DNA of 64,000 bases from SB15 sp964639245 (GTDB lineage: Bacteria; Chloroflexota; Anaerolineae; Aggregatilineales; J027). Each line of letters begins with the position of its first letter. Position 1 is the stretch's first letter. Position numbers and translations under genes: made by a program. Positions 54,421 through 63,315 of this stretch are shown in pieces. The stretch lies in assembly GCA_964639245.1 (NCBI GenBank), contig CAZXCU010000019.1, forward strand, positions 31,883-95,882, in the 5' to 3' direction. The notes under the pieces are model-generated. The model was not told where the DNA came from. It saw nothing but the letters and a program-made list of their open reading frames with translations, and made no database searches.

Positions 54421-54998
54421 TAAGTGGTCACAGGCATCTCTTGTAACATCGTATACATCGTTAAGTCCCGGATGAGATTCTCATAGATTTTTGCCATGTG
54501 ATGGGGTGGGTAGGGCATCTCATGACTCAACCACCACTCGATAAGCAGCAGCAGCGAACCCGCCATGTGGTGTGCAGCAATGACACCCGGAATCAGTTTA
54601 TTTTGTGGTGAGCGGAGGGGTTCGCAAGTCGCCAACATATCAGCAGCAAGAGCGTTTTGAATCGACTTTCGGATACCGGCGGCACCCGGACTGCCTAACA
54701 AAATTCGATACAAAACACTATTTTCCTGCACATGCTTGAAAATCAAATACCCCTCTGCTGACTGTAAATTTGGCTCACGGGTAAAGCGCGTGATTTCTTC
54801 GACGATTGCCTGAAGCGTTTGTGTCAGAAGGTCATCCTTGTGAGCGTAGTGGCGGTAAAAAGTCGCATGAGCAACATCTGCCCGATCCGTAATATCTTTG
54901 ATGGTAATGGCATCATACCCTTTTTCTAGGATAAGGGTAATTAACGCATCTGCCAGTAATTTTTGCGTCTTTTTCACACGCCGATCCGTTTTATCCAT
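54420..54998 (-). CDS. TetR-family transcription regulator
   Basis: A 192-residue protein. The TetR helix-turn-helix is clear at ~10-55 (LADALITLILEKGYDAITIK, then DRADVAHATFYRHYAHKDDLL). The C-terminal ligand domain is of unknown specificity. It overlaps the Crp/Fnr gene by one base, so both are made from one mRNA. It is divergent from the methyltransferase/ABC permease genes and may repress them or itself; the 228-base gap between would hold the operator. Confidence 0.85.
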   Translation of the reverse strand: MDKTDRRVKKTQKLLADALITLILEKGYDAITIKDITDRADVAHATFYRHYAHKDDLLTQTLQAIVEEITRFTREPNLQSAEGYLIFKHVQENSVLYRILLGSPGAAGIRKSIQNALAADMLATCEPLRSPQNKLIPGVIAAHHMAGSLLLLIEWWLSHEMPYPPHHMAKIYENLIRDLTMYTMLQEMPVTT

Positions 54999-55226
54999 TT
55001 TTCATCCTATCATGATGTGAGATATATGTTTAATAAGATACACCAACTGTCCTTCGCTGGTTGACACCCCCAAGCGGATCATTGACGATATAAGCAATCT
55101 ATTTTGAGACAAAGTGTAGCATAACTTAAGGTAATAACGATACTGTTGAAGTGGTATCGAAATTATCCTGTCTATTCTGCTGCCTTGTCTATCAACAACG
55201 CATCATAAGAACGGATTGGAGATTTT

Positions 55227-55871
55227 ATGACCGAATTAGTGACATCGCAAGAAGTGATTCGTGCGAAATATGCGGCTCTTGCCCCTCTGTATAGACAAAA
55301 ATCGTGGGTCAACGAAAATGTCTTGGGTGTTAAGCGACTCCGCCAAGCATTGCTTAAACAGGCTACAGGACACATTTTAGAAGTGGCCTGTGGCACAGGC
55401 GAAAACTTTCGTTATCTTCGTCAGCCCGCTGCTCTGACCGCCGTTGATCTTTCCCCAACAATGCTCGAACTTGCCCAACAAGAGGCCGACAAGCTCAAAA
55501 TGCGGGTAGTGTTCCAGACGATGGCAGCCGAACGGCTTGAATTTGCGGATGCCACCTTTGATACTGTCATCTCAACCATGTCTACTTGCACTTTTACCGA
55601 TCCGGTTGCTGCCTTACAGGAAATGCAGCGTGTTTGTCGTTCAGACGGGCGAATTCTTCTGATTGAGCATGGGCGTAGTCGTTGGCATTGGCTGGCACGT
55701 TACCAAGATAAACATGCCCATGCTCATTTTCAAGAGGCGGGCTGTCGTTGGAATCAAGATCCATTCCTGTTAGTCGAAAAGGCGGGATTAAAGATTATCG
55801 GGTCACGGCGGCATTTCTTGGGCATTTTTCACACGATTGAAGTCTTACCCTCCCCTGCGAAGGAGAAGTAA
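55227..55871 (+). CDS. Class I SAM-dependent methyltransferase (UbiE/Coq5-like)
   Basis: A 214-residue protein. Motif I is ILEVACGTGENF (~50), followed by TAVDLSPTML, AERLEFADATFDTVIST and LIEHGRSR. The layout is that of ubiquinone/menaquinone-type or phospholipid methyltransferases. The substrate is not known. It ends 4 bases before the permease gene, so both are probably co-transcribed and may share control by the divergent TetR regulator. Confidence 0.82.
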   Translation: MTELVTSQEVIRAKYAALAPLYRQKSWVNENVLGVKRLRQALLKQATGHILEVACGTGENFRYLRQPAALTAVDLSPTMLELAQQEADKLKMRVVFQTMAAERLEFADATFDTVISTMSTCTFTDPVAALQEMQRVCRSDGRILLIEHGRSRWHWLARYQDKHAHAHFQEAGCRWNQDPFLLVEKAGLKIIGSRRHFLGIFHTIEVLPSPAKEK

Positions 55872-55875
55872 GACC

Positions 55876-58317
55876 ATGATGTTCAAAATTCGTGAACGCA
55901 AAATCTGGGCGGATATTGTGGCTCGCAAGGCTCGAACAAGCCTTGTTTCTTTAAGTATTATGATGGGCGTATTTGGGATTGTGGCTTTGATTTCAGGGGG
56001 TGATATTCTTATCCGTAAACTCAGGGCGGATATTCAGCAAGGACATCTTCCTAGGATGCGCCTGCATGTTACTTCTGTTGCCCCCATCTCAAATAATGAA
56101 GACATCTTGACCTCATTAGAAACGATTCAGGGGGTAACTCGGGTAGAAGGACAAGCCAACTATCCTGTTTACTGGAAACAATCCGATGAAACCCGCTTCC
56201 ACAGTGGTTTTATCCGATCTTTCTCGCACCCCTTTGATCAAATCCAACTTGAACCGCCTACTTTGCTGGAAGGCAGGTATCCAACCGCAGAACACCCAGA
56301 AATTGCCCTCGAACGGCGGATGGCTGAAAAGTTCGACTTGACTATCGGCGAGAGCTTAATTTTTAGAATGCCAGACCAATCCGAAAAAGCGTGGCAGATT
56401 GTTGGTATTCTCTATCATCCCTACCTTCAATCGGCTTTAGGACAAGATATTCCCTTTGAGGAGAGTATTTACACAGGGTATGTTGAGGCACAATCGTTGG
56501 CTGCTTTTCCGGGGTTGAATGTTATTTTTATCCGTTTTTCTGACAATGAGCTTGTCGAAACCACTCGGGATCAAATACGCCAGACTCTGATAACGAACAG
56601 CACGTATATCCCGTCCTATGAATGGAGTGAGCCGCCCGAAGACTATCTGCTTATTAAATTGGTCAACCAGTTCCGGCAGGTGATAGGCGTATTATCCTTG
56701 GCGGCTATGATTGTTTCGGCTTTTTTGGTCACAAATGTGATGAATTCAGTGATTGTTGAGCAGCACCGCCAAATTGCTGTCTTGAAATCTATGGGTGCTA
56801 CCCGTGCAGACATCCTTCTCATCTACTGTGGAACAGCACTTCTCTATGGCATTTTGGGAACCATTCCGGGAATCCTGCTGGGCATCCCGAGTGGATTTTG
56901 GATTGCCAAAGCGGTTGCACCCACTGCCCTGACGATCATTGATGATTTTCAGTTTTCTGCGCTTGGGATCGTGATTGGGGCATTCATGGGGTTGTCTATT
57001 CCGGTAATGGCTGCCTTTGTGCCAGCTTGGAACGCAACCCGGGTCAACATCCTAAAGACTTTTACCGATTTGGGAATTGCTTCACCCTATGGCAATACGC
57101 TGGCGGCACGGATTTTAGCCCGGCTTCCATTACCACCACACATAAGACAGGGGATGAGTAGTTTTTTGCGCCAGCCGAGTCGTTTTGCCCTAACCCTTAT
57201 TGCCCTATCTTCCGCAGCCGCCTCTTTTATGGGGGTTCTGGCTGTTTTTGGCTCGCTCAATGAGTTGATTATGGAGTTGGAGACGACTTTTGATTACCAA
57301 GTTGCCATCCGCCCTTATAGTCCGAGCGAGTCTGAGCGGTTGACAGAATTGGTTCAACAAATCAAGGGGGTAGAAGCTGTCTACCCCGGATTTGAAGAAA
57401 TCGTTTGGATTGAAGGCTACCACAATCCCTACAGTGATACAGGGGCATTTAATACCCCCCAAGCCTTTGGTTTCGGCGAAGATCTATCGACCCCCGTTTT
57501 TCAAATGGATTTGCTTGCCGGACAAAATTGGCAAACAGCCCCGCGCCAACATCCTGAACTGATACCAGTGGTCATTACACAAGGAATAGCAACGCAACTG
57601 GGGGTTAGTCCGGGGGATATGCTTCATCTCATGGTAAGCAATCACGTTTTTCAAGCAGAAATCGTCGGGATTGACGATTATCCGTTTGATCTTCTGCTGA
57701 TGGAGAGCGCCCAATTTGCGGATCTTTATGATTATACAACCAAGGACGGTCTCCCGCTCCCCAACGTTTTCCGCGTTCAGATGGAAGATAAAAATCCAAC
57801 AAGCGATGAAGTAGGAGACCTCATCAGTGATATTGCGGCTGTTTTACAGACTGAAGGTATCAATGTAGGCTACATTAACCGAATTCAGGAAGTACAGGTT
57901 GATGTGCAACGATATGAAACCTTCAATCTCTTATTCAACCTCACTTCCATTATTCTCGGGTTTGTTGGTGCAATTGGGCTGGTCACGACGCTCTTTATGA
58001 GTGTTTTTGAACGCCAGAAAGAAATTGGGGTTATGCGTTCTGTTGGAGCAAGTACCACCGTCATTGTCACCCAATTTCTGGCAGAAGGGGTGGGGGTTGG
58101 GCTAGTCGCTTGGATATTAGCCGTTCCTGCAAGCAATCTCTTTGCACGGCTTTTAGTGCAGGTGCTTCCCTTCGGCAGTTGGTTTCAATTTCACTATCCG
58201 ATGTGGATAACGGGATTAGGGTTACTGAGTATCTTGATTTTATCCCTCGCTGCCAGCATCATCCCGGCCATCACCGCTGCCCGTAAGACCGTTTCTGATA
58301 TTTTACGGTATCAGTAA
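55876..58317 (+). CDS. FtsX/MacB-type ABC transporter permease
   Basis: An 813-residue protein with two FtsX-like membrane domains. The first N-terminal helix is followed by a large outer domain (~50-260), then three helices (~275-400); a second outer domain (~480-680) is followed by three more helices (~690-810). QIAVLKSMGAT and KEIGVMRSVGAS are the FtsX coupling stretches. The start at 55876 is supported by AAGGAG; an upstream in-frame ATG lacks it. No ATPase gene is next to it, so the partner lies elsewhere. Likely exports a lipid, peptide or lipoprotein. Confidence 0.82.
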   Translation: MMFKIRERKIWADIVARKARTSLVSLSIMMGVFGIVALISGGDILIRKLRADIQQGHLPRMRLHVTSVAPISNNEDILTSLETIQGVTRVEGQANYPVYWKQSDETRFHSGFIRSFSHPFDQIQLEPPTLLEGRYPTAEHPEIALERRMAEKFDLTIGESLIFRMPDQSEKAWQIVGILYHPYLQSALGQDIPFEESIYTGYVEAQSLAAFPGLNVIFIRFSDNELVETTRDQIRQTLITNSTYIPSYEWSEPPEDYLLIKLVNQFRQVIGVLSLAAMIVSAFLVTNVMNSVIVEQHRQIAVLKSMGATRADILLIYCGTALLYGILGTIPGILLGIPSGFWIAKAVAPTALTIIDDFQFSALGIVIGAFMGLSIPVMAAFVPAWNATRVNILKTFTDLGIASPYGNTLAARILARLPLPPHIRQGMSSFLRQPSRFALTLIALSSAAASFMGVLAVFGSLNELIMELETTFDYQVAIRPYSPSESERLTELVQQIKGVEAVYPGFEEIVWIEGYHNPYSDTGAFNTPQAFGFGEDLSTPVFQMDLLAGQNWQTAPRQHPELIPVVITQGIATQLGVSPGDMLHLMVSNHVFQAEIVGIDDYPFDLLLMESAQFADLYDYTTKDGLPLPNVFRVQMEDKNPTSDEVGDLISDIAAVLQTEGINVGYINRIQEVQVDVQRYETFNLLFNLTSIILGFVGAIGLVTTLFMSVFERQKEIGVMRSVGASTTVIVTQFLAEGVGVGLVAWILAVPASNLFARLLVQVLPFGSWFQFHYPMWITGLGLLSILILSLAASIIPAITAARKTVSDILRYQ

Positions 58318-58319
58318 AA

Positions 58320-58640
58320 ATGGAAATCCGAATGCAGCCTACCATCATTGTGTATGGGACACCCGATTGTCCCAAAGTTTTACCTGCGATTGACTTGCTC
58401 CTGAAGGCACGGGTTCATTTTGAGTATGTGAATATTTTAGAGAATCCAACAGCCCGTCAGTATGTTCAAGCGGTAAATAAAGGCTATGAAAGTGTGCCAA
58501 CGCTGGTTTTTCCTGATGGGAGTACCCTAACCGAACCTAGCCGCAGCACCTTAAAATTAAAACTTGCAGATCTGGGCTGCCCTGTCCCGCAACCGCTCTG
58601 GGTGCAGAAAATTAGGCGATTACACAATCTCTTTCGATGA
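58320..58640 (+). CDS. Glutaredoxin-like protein with single active cysteine
   Basis: A 106-residue thioredoxin-fold protein. YGTPDCPKVLPAIDLLL shows the active site C-P-K-V, so only one cysteine is present as in monothiol glutaredoxins, and VPTLVFPDGS contains the cis-proline. The start may be at 58320 or at the ATG 12 bases on. It begins 2 bases after the permease stop and probably belongs to that operon. Could act in thiol repair or Fe-S handling. Confidence 0.75.
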   Translation: MEIRMQPTIIVYGTPDCPKVLPAIDLLLKARVHFEYVNILENPTARQYVQAVNKGYESVPTLVFPDGSTLTEPSRSTLKLKLADLGCPVPQPLWVQKIRRLHNLFR

Positions 58641-59026
58641 GATAGCTACCTTAATGGATAAAGCAATTAGACTTTAAATGAATCCAACTTTAGCGGACGG
58701 GACTCACAGAGATCCCGTCCCTACGGACGTATTTCTTGTAGGGACAGCACGCTATACAGATGCTGTCCGCAATCATTTGGTTTTTAATTGATTTGTTCAT
58801 AAGATACTGAGGAAAAAATTCCTTCTCCCATGCTTTCCCCATGTTTTTGGAGACAAATTTAGTCGCTTACGGACTGGAAGAGGGCGAACAAAAAACTATT
58901 TCGCGTCAGGTGAGGACTTGAGATTTATTTAATTACATAAACAAGATTCATTTATCTTAGCTTGGCTGTGAGGACAGAAAATATACTGGGTTGGTGTCTC
59001 CAGTTCATGAAGGGCAAATTTTCAGG
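58641..59026. other. Intergenic stretch with two hairpin repeats
   Basis: About 390 bases before the sulfur operon promoter. It contains the paired hairpins at 58695-58768 and otherwise AT-rich DNA without an ORF. Confidence 0.5.
58695..58768. repeat. Double hairpin interspersed repeat with CACGCTATA core
   Basis: Two 8-base stems: GGACGGGA/TCCCGTCC (58695-58702, 58713-58720) and GGACAGCA/TGCTGTCC (58742-58749, 58761-58768). The second loop includes CGCTATA, shared with the repeat at 52451-52520. Likely a mobile palindromic repeat of this genome. Confidence 0.65.
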
Positions 59027-59056
59027 TTGACTTATTTGGAAAATATGAAGTATAAT
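59027..59056 (+). promoter_or_regulatory. Promoter of the sulfur operon
   Basis: TTGACT (59027-59032) and TATAAT (59051-59056) with an 18-base spacer. The expected start site (~59063) lies inside the operator repeat below, which excludes translation starts upstream of it. Confidence 0.75.
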
Positions 59057-59083
59057 CAAGTATACAATTGGATGCTTGATTAT
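59052..59083 (+). promoter_or_regulatory. ArsR-type operator (inverted repeat)
   Basis: ATAATCAAG (59052-59060) and CTTGATTAT (59075-59083) are exact inverted copies with a 14-base spacer. The repeat covers the -10 box and the start site and ends one base before the regulator ATG. This fits self-repression by the ArsR-rhodanese protein. Confidence 0.75.
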
Positions 59084-59758
59084 ATGGATCATCGTGAATT
59101 CAAGACTCGGATTAATGAGCAGTTTGCTCGCATCGCTAAGGCAGTTGCCACGCCTAATCGCATTGAAATTTTGGACTTACTCGCCCAAGGTGAGCGCAGT
59201 GTCGAGGAACTGGCTCAAGAAAGCAGATTAACCCCGGCAAATACCTCTCAACATCTGCAAGCGCTCCGCGAAGTCCATCTCGTGACTTCGCGCAAAGAGG
59301 GATTGCATGTGTTTTATCGGTTAACCAACCCTGAAGTTTTCCGCTTAATTCAGGTAATCCGAGAAATTGCTGCTAACCAGTTAGCGGAAGTAGATCGGTT
59401 GGTGGATACCTACCTGAACAACCGTAAAACCTTAGAGGGGGTGACTCTCAATGAACTGATGGCACGCTTGCATGATCCATCTGTTGTCGTTCTGGATGTA
59501 CGCCCTACTTTGGAGTATGAACAAGGACATATTCTGGGTGCGCGCTCGATTCCGGTCAATGAACTCCCTACCCGCTTGCAGGAATTTTCCCCTGAACAGG
59601 AAATTGTTGCCTACTGTCGCGGGCCTTATTGCGTTTTTGCGGATGAAGCGGTTGAGTTTTTGACCCAACAAGGTTATCAAGTCCGCCGTTTGCAACAGGG
59701 CTACCCGGAATGGGTGCTTGCCCAATTACCGATTGAAAAAACCGAAATTTTACCGTGA
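59084..59758 (+). CDS. ArsR-type regulator fused to rhodanese domain (sulfur sensor)
   Basis: A 224-residue protein starting at 59084 (MDHREFKT), the usual start of this family; earlier ATGs precede the expected transcript start. Residues ~5-95 are an ArsR winged helix (RIEILDLLAQGERSVEEL, then TPANTSQHLQALREVHLV). Residues ~110-215 are a rhodanese domain with active loop YCRGPYC, which holds a persulfide-forming cysteine. It probably senses sulfide or persulfide and releases its operator. It lies 4 bases into the next gene and controls the operon of sulfur genes that follows. Lacks a visible ribosome site, so translation may be leader-poor. Confidence 0.85.
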   Translation: MDHREFKTRINEQFARIAKAVATPNRIEILDLLAQGERSVEELAQESRLTPANTSQHLQALREVHLVTSRKEGLHVFYRLTNPEVFRLIQVIREIAANQLAEVDRLVDTYLNNRKTLEGVTLNELMARLHDPSVVVLDVRPTLEYEQGHILGARSIPVNELPTRLQEFSPEQEIVAYCRGPYCVFADEAVEFLTQQGYQVRRLQQGYPEWVLAQLPIEKTEILP

Positions 59759-60519
59759 AAGAGAAACCTATGATTTTTCGTCAAATCCTCCATCCTCAGA
59801 CGGGGTGTGCCTCTTATCTGTTTGGCTGCACCGGCAAAGCCAAACTTGCGGTGGTCGATCCTCACGCTGAGCATCTTGAGGACTACCTTGAAATTGCGAA
59901 GCAGGCAAATTCACCTATTGTGGCAATTTTTGAAACGCATGTACAAGCCGATCATCTCTCCGGCGCACAGGCTTTAGCAGCCACCACAGGGGCAGCAATT
60001 TATCTACATCAAGCGGCTGAAGTCAACTTCCCGTTTATCCCTATGCACGATGGAGATGTCATTGAATTAGGCAATGATTATATTCAAGTGCTGCACACCC
60101 CCGGACACTCACCAGATAGTGTCTGTCTCGTGGTGAGTGATAAAGTGCGTACTGAAAGTCCGTGGTTGGTGTTCACAGGGGACACATTGTTTGTTGGGGA
60201 TGTTGGTCGCCCGGATTTACATGGCGATGCTAACACAACCCTGTTTGCTCAGCAGCTTTACGATAGTTTGTTCAATAAACTACTTAAGCTAGAGGATACT
60301 TTAGAAATCTATCCGAGCCACTTTGCTGGGTCAGTCTGTGGACGAGCGATGAGTGGTAAACCTATGTCAACGATTGGTTTTGAGCGGCGCTTCAATCCAG
60401 CTTTGCAATATCTGGATCAAGCGGCCTTTGTTGCCTATGTTCAAAAAGACCAAACGCCTCCACCTGTTGAATTTATCACCATCCGTCATGCTAATACGCA
60501 GATGACTCAATATGAGTAG
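59755..60519 (+). CDS. MBL-fold persulfide dioxygenase-like hydrolase
   Basis: A 254-residue (249 if from ATG 59770) metallo-beta-lactamase-fold protein. Metal motif ETHVQADHLSG has Q in place of the second His of HxHxDH; HTPGHSPDS, FTGDTLFVGDVGRPDL and YPSHFAGS follow. This is the ETHE1/blh subgroup linked with rhodanese genes, which oxidises persulfides or hydrolyses glutathione-type thioesters. In this operon it should remove persulfide sulfur. The GTG at 59755 overlaps the regulator stop. Confidence 0.82.
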   Translation: MKEKPMIFRQILHPQTGCASYLFGCTGKAKLAVVDPHAEHLEDYLEIAKQANSPIVAIFETHVQADHLSGAQALAATTGAAIYLHQAAEVNFPFIPMHDGDVIELGNDYIQVLHTPGHSPDSVCLVVSDKVRTESPWLVFTGDTLFVGDVGRPDLHGDANTTLFAQQLYDSLFNKLLKLEDTLEIYPSHFAGSVCGRAMSGKPMSTIGFERRFNPALQYLDQAAFVAYVQKDQTPPPVEFITIRHANTQMTQYE

Positions 60520-61780
60520 ACAAACAGTGCAGTTGGGATTAGGGGCCAACTGGCAGCAGTTCAGTTTATTGGTCTTAGTTAACGCCTTTGTGGGAGCAAT
60601 GCTGGGCATGGAACGTACCCTGGTACCCCAGATTGCGGCTGAGGAGTTCAAACTTGCATCCGTCAGCGTTACCCTATCTTTTATCATCAGTTTTGGGGCG
60701 GTCAAAGCATTAACCAATCTTTTTGCCGGGCGTAATGCTGACCGATGGGGGCGTAAACCTCTGTTGGTAACGGGGTGGGTTATTGGGTTGCCTGTGCCTT
60801 TACTCGTGATGGTTGCGCCGCATTGGGAATGGATTATCTTTGCCAATATTTTGTTGGGCATCAATCAAGGACTATGCTGGTCAACTGCCGTGATCATGAA
60901 AATTGATTTAGTTGGCGCGGGACAACGCGGGCTAGCAATGGGCTTGAACGAATTCGCCGGTTATCTCGCAATGGCGCTTTCCACGTTTGGCAGCGGGTGG
61001 ATTGCTGCCCAAACCACCCTGCGTCCTTACCCCTTTTGGATGGGAGTGATATTCGTTTTGCTTGGCTTGTTCCTCTCTGTGTTTTTCGTCCGCGAAACAT
61101 TAGGGCATGTGCAGCATGAAATTACACAACACAAATCGGTTCATTCCCCCATCCACTTTGGAGAGATTTTTCGTCGGGTCAGTTGGGAAAACAAAGCCTT
61201 TTTCAGTCTATCACAAGGGGGCTTCGTGAATAATTTAAACGATGTCGTAATTTGGGGCATGTTGCCCCTATTGGCACTGAGCGTAGGCATACAGACTGAA
61301 CAAGCTGCCACGCTTGGAGGAACTTATCTGGCAGTCTGGGGAATCAGCCAGTTGTTCATGGGGTCTTGGAGTGATCAGATTGGGCGTAAACCGTTGATTA
61401 CAGGCGGGCTACTTGTTCAGTCGATTGGAATTTTTATATTTGTTCTAGTTTCGCATCAATTCGGTTGGTTCATTGCGGCATTTGTTATGGGGCTAGGTAC
61501 AGGGATGGTCTATCCAACGCTCCTCGCTGCTGTAAGTGATTTATCTGACCCCCTATGGCGAGCTTCAGCGGTAGGAGTCTATCGTTTGTGGCGCGATAGC
61601 GGCTACGCCTTTGGTGCGCTTGGAGGTGGAATTTTGGCAGATATTTTCAACCTCTCCGTTGCAATCGCTGCCATTGCATTAGTGACCCTCGTATCCAGTT
61701 TGTTGACAGCCCTATTTCTACCCGAAACCCTAGGGCAACAGCCTGAACGGATCCGCGAACAAGAATGGAAAATAATATGA
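60512..61780 (+). CDS. MFS transporter
   Basis: A 422-residue protein with 12 membrane helices and MFS motif A-like stretches (GRNADRWGRKPLLV and GSWSDQIGRKPLITGG). It overlaps the preceding gene by 8 bases. The substrate is unknown; neighbours suggest export of sulfite, thiosulfate or another sulfur compound. It also overlaps the next gene (ATGA), showing one transcript through the operon. Confidence 0.82.
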   Translation: MSRQTVQLGLGANWQQFSLLVLVNAFVGAMLGMERTLVPQIAAEEFKLASVSVTLSFIISFGAVKALTNLFAGRNADRWGRKPLLVTGWVIGLPVPLLVMVAPHWEWIIFANILLGINQGLCWSTAVIMKIDLVGAGQRGLAMGLNEFAGYLAMALSTFGSGWIAAQTTLRPYPFWMGVIFVLLGLFLSVFFVRETLGHVQHEITQHKSVHSPIHFGEIFRRVSWENKAFFSLSQGGFVNNLNDVVIWGMLPLLALSVGIQTEQAATLGGTYLAVWGISQLFMGSWSDQIGRKPLITGGLLVQSIGIFIFVLVSHQFGWFIAAFVMGLGTGMVYPTLLAAVSDLSDPLWRASAVGVYRLWRDSGYAFGALGGGILADIFNLSVAIAAIALVTLVSSLLTALFLPETLGQQPERIREQEWKII

Positions 61781-62568
61781 CTATCCCACTCCTTAAGCAT
61801 AAAATCTATGATGCCCCATCTGTTTTCACTCCATCCAATTTATTACGGGAAGCACGACGGCAAAAAGGACTGCCTGATGCTAAACTGCCCGTAGTATGTA
61901 TCCTTGATCCTGATGGCGACTTAGCCCAGTATCTCATCGATACACAGCAGGCCCAAAAACATCCTCACTGGGCCTGTTATCATACGCGCTTGTATGTGTT
62001 TCAGTTAAATGAGATTGAGTACGGGATTATTCCTCACGCTGTTGGTGCTGCCTTTGCCGTATTGGTAGCAGAAGAACTCTTTACCTGCGGTTGTGAACTT
62101 CTCATCAGTCTCACCTCTGCCGGACAAATTACACCAAAAGGGCAGCCACCCTATTTTATTCTGATCGAAAAAGCCCTTCGTGATGAGGGAACAAGCTACC
62201 ATTATCTACCTCCTTCCACCTACAGTTCTCTCCAACCTGATTTGCTCAACGCTTTAGAATCTGTTATTCAAGAAACACCACCCCGAATATTGCGCGGTGT
62301 TACCTGGACAACCGATGCGCCGTTTCGGGAGACTGTAGGTGCTATCGATGCCGCCCGTGAATTAGGAGTTCTGGGAGTAGAAATGGAAGCGGCAGCGCTC
62401 TATGCTTTTGCCGAGGCACGACAGAAAAAAGTGATTTGCCTTGCTCATATCACCAATCAACTGGGCAATGTCGCCGGAGATTTTGAAAAAGGTGAAGCAC
62501 ACGGGAGCGTGGATGCACTCCGAATTATTCAAAGGGTCACTCGTATTTTTGAGGAAATGCTCTCATGA
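61777..62568 (+). CDS. Nucleoside phosphorylase-like protein
   Basis: A 263-residue protein. The family motif GVEMEAAALYAFAEA (~200) is the purine/uridine phosphorylase signature with the ribose-binding M-E. ISLTSAGQITP and AHITNQLGNVAG fit the same group. Start at 61777 overlaps the MFS stop; an ATG 12 bases earlier is possible. Probably cleaves a nucleoside or methylthioadenosine-like compound, releasing the base. The link with persulfide genes is unusual; it may handle sulfur-containing nucleosides. It overlaps the DsrE gene by 4 bases. Confidence 0.8.
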   Translation: MTIPLLKHKIYDAPSVFTPSNLLREARRQKGLPDAKLPVVCILDPDGDLAQYLIDTQQAQKHPHWACYHTRLYVFQLNEIEYGIIPHAVGAAFAVLVAEELFTCGCELLISLTSAGQITPKGQPPYFILIEKALRDEGTSYHYLPPSTYSSLQPDLLNALESVIQETPPRILRGVTWTTDAPFRETVGAIDAARELGVLGVEMEAAALYAFAEARQKKVICLAHITNQLGNVAGDFEKGEAHGSVDALRIIQRVTRIFEEMLS

Positions 62569-62918
62569 AAATCCTTTTTATCATCAACGATGCTCCCTAC
62601 GGCTCAGAAAAGGCTTACAATGCTTTCCGCTTGGCAATGACACTTCAAAAAGAACATTCACAAACGGAAATTTTCGTATTTTTAATGGCTGATGCTGTGA
62701 CCTGCGCCTTGCCACAACAAAGCACTCCTCAAGGTTACTACAACGTGGAAAGAATGGTTAAGGCCATTATCCATAAAGGTGGGCAGATTAAACTCTGTGG
62801 GAGTTGTTGCGAGGCTCGTGGTCTGAGTCAACCTATGCTCGTGGTGGGAACAGAAGTTAGCACCATGAGCCAGCTTGCTCAATGGGTTGTTGAAGCCGAT
62901 AAAGTTCTTGCATTTTAG
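62565..62918 (+). CDS. DsrE-like sulfur-carrier protein
   Basis: A 117-residue DsrE/DsrF-fold protein: ILFIINDAPYGSEKAYNAFR, then VFLMADAVTCALP and LCGSCCEARGL with conserved cysteines. Such proteins pass sulfane sulfur between enzymes. It ends the sulfur operon and overlaps the phosphorylase gene. The double cysteine pair suggests carrier use. Confidence 0.82.
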   Translation: MKILFIINDAPYGSEKAYNAFRLAMTLQKEHSQTEIFVFLMADAVTCALPQQSTPQGYYNVERMVKAIIHKGGQIKLCGSCCEARGLSQPMLVVGTEVSTMSQLAQWVVEADKVLAF

Positions 62919-63098
62919 TTTCGAGGTGATTCACTGGATCTCGATGTCACGCACTTTGAACATATTAATATTATCTGATAACCAGGAGTAGCTGTTAACT
63001 TAAAGCCAATCGTCGGTCTTCCCCCGACAAAGGCGTGGATAATCGGTGGTGGGGTAACATGGGGTAGTTACCAATAAGTATATCCCATCTGAGCGCCC
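62919..63098. other. Intergenic stretch after the sulfur operon
   Basis: About 180 bases without an ORF. No terminator hairpin with T tract was recognised. Confidence 0.4.
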
Positions 63099-63315
63099 AT
63101 GACCACACAGGATTTCGTTTTTTGGGTGGTCGTCGGGGTCCTGATCGGGTGGCTGCCATCGCTGGCACTGCCCGCAATCCCGCCCCAAGTGCCCCCTACA
63201 ACTCGGCCGCGCTGCCCCATTTGCCAGTCGGAAGTGCCGCCTGCCGCCAGTGGTGCCGTGGTCGCAGCGCAAGAGTAAGCGTGGTCGCCCCAAGCAGATT
63301 TTGACCCAAGGCTAG
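63099..63315 (+). pseudogene. Transposase-like zinc-ribbon remnant
   Basis: A 59-residue ORF (63099-63278) has a hydrophobic helix and one CPIC pair. In the +1 frame PWSQRKSKRGRPKQILTQG and a TAG follow, resembling the basic N-terminal region of some transposases. The two parts seem to be one gene broken by a frameshift and a stop. No complete product is possible. Identification is tentative. Confidence 0.3.

Noticed and set aside
59045..59083. Upstream ATG codons for the ArsR-rhodanese gene
   Set aside because: They lie before the expected transcript start or inside the operator; the family start matches 59084.
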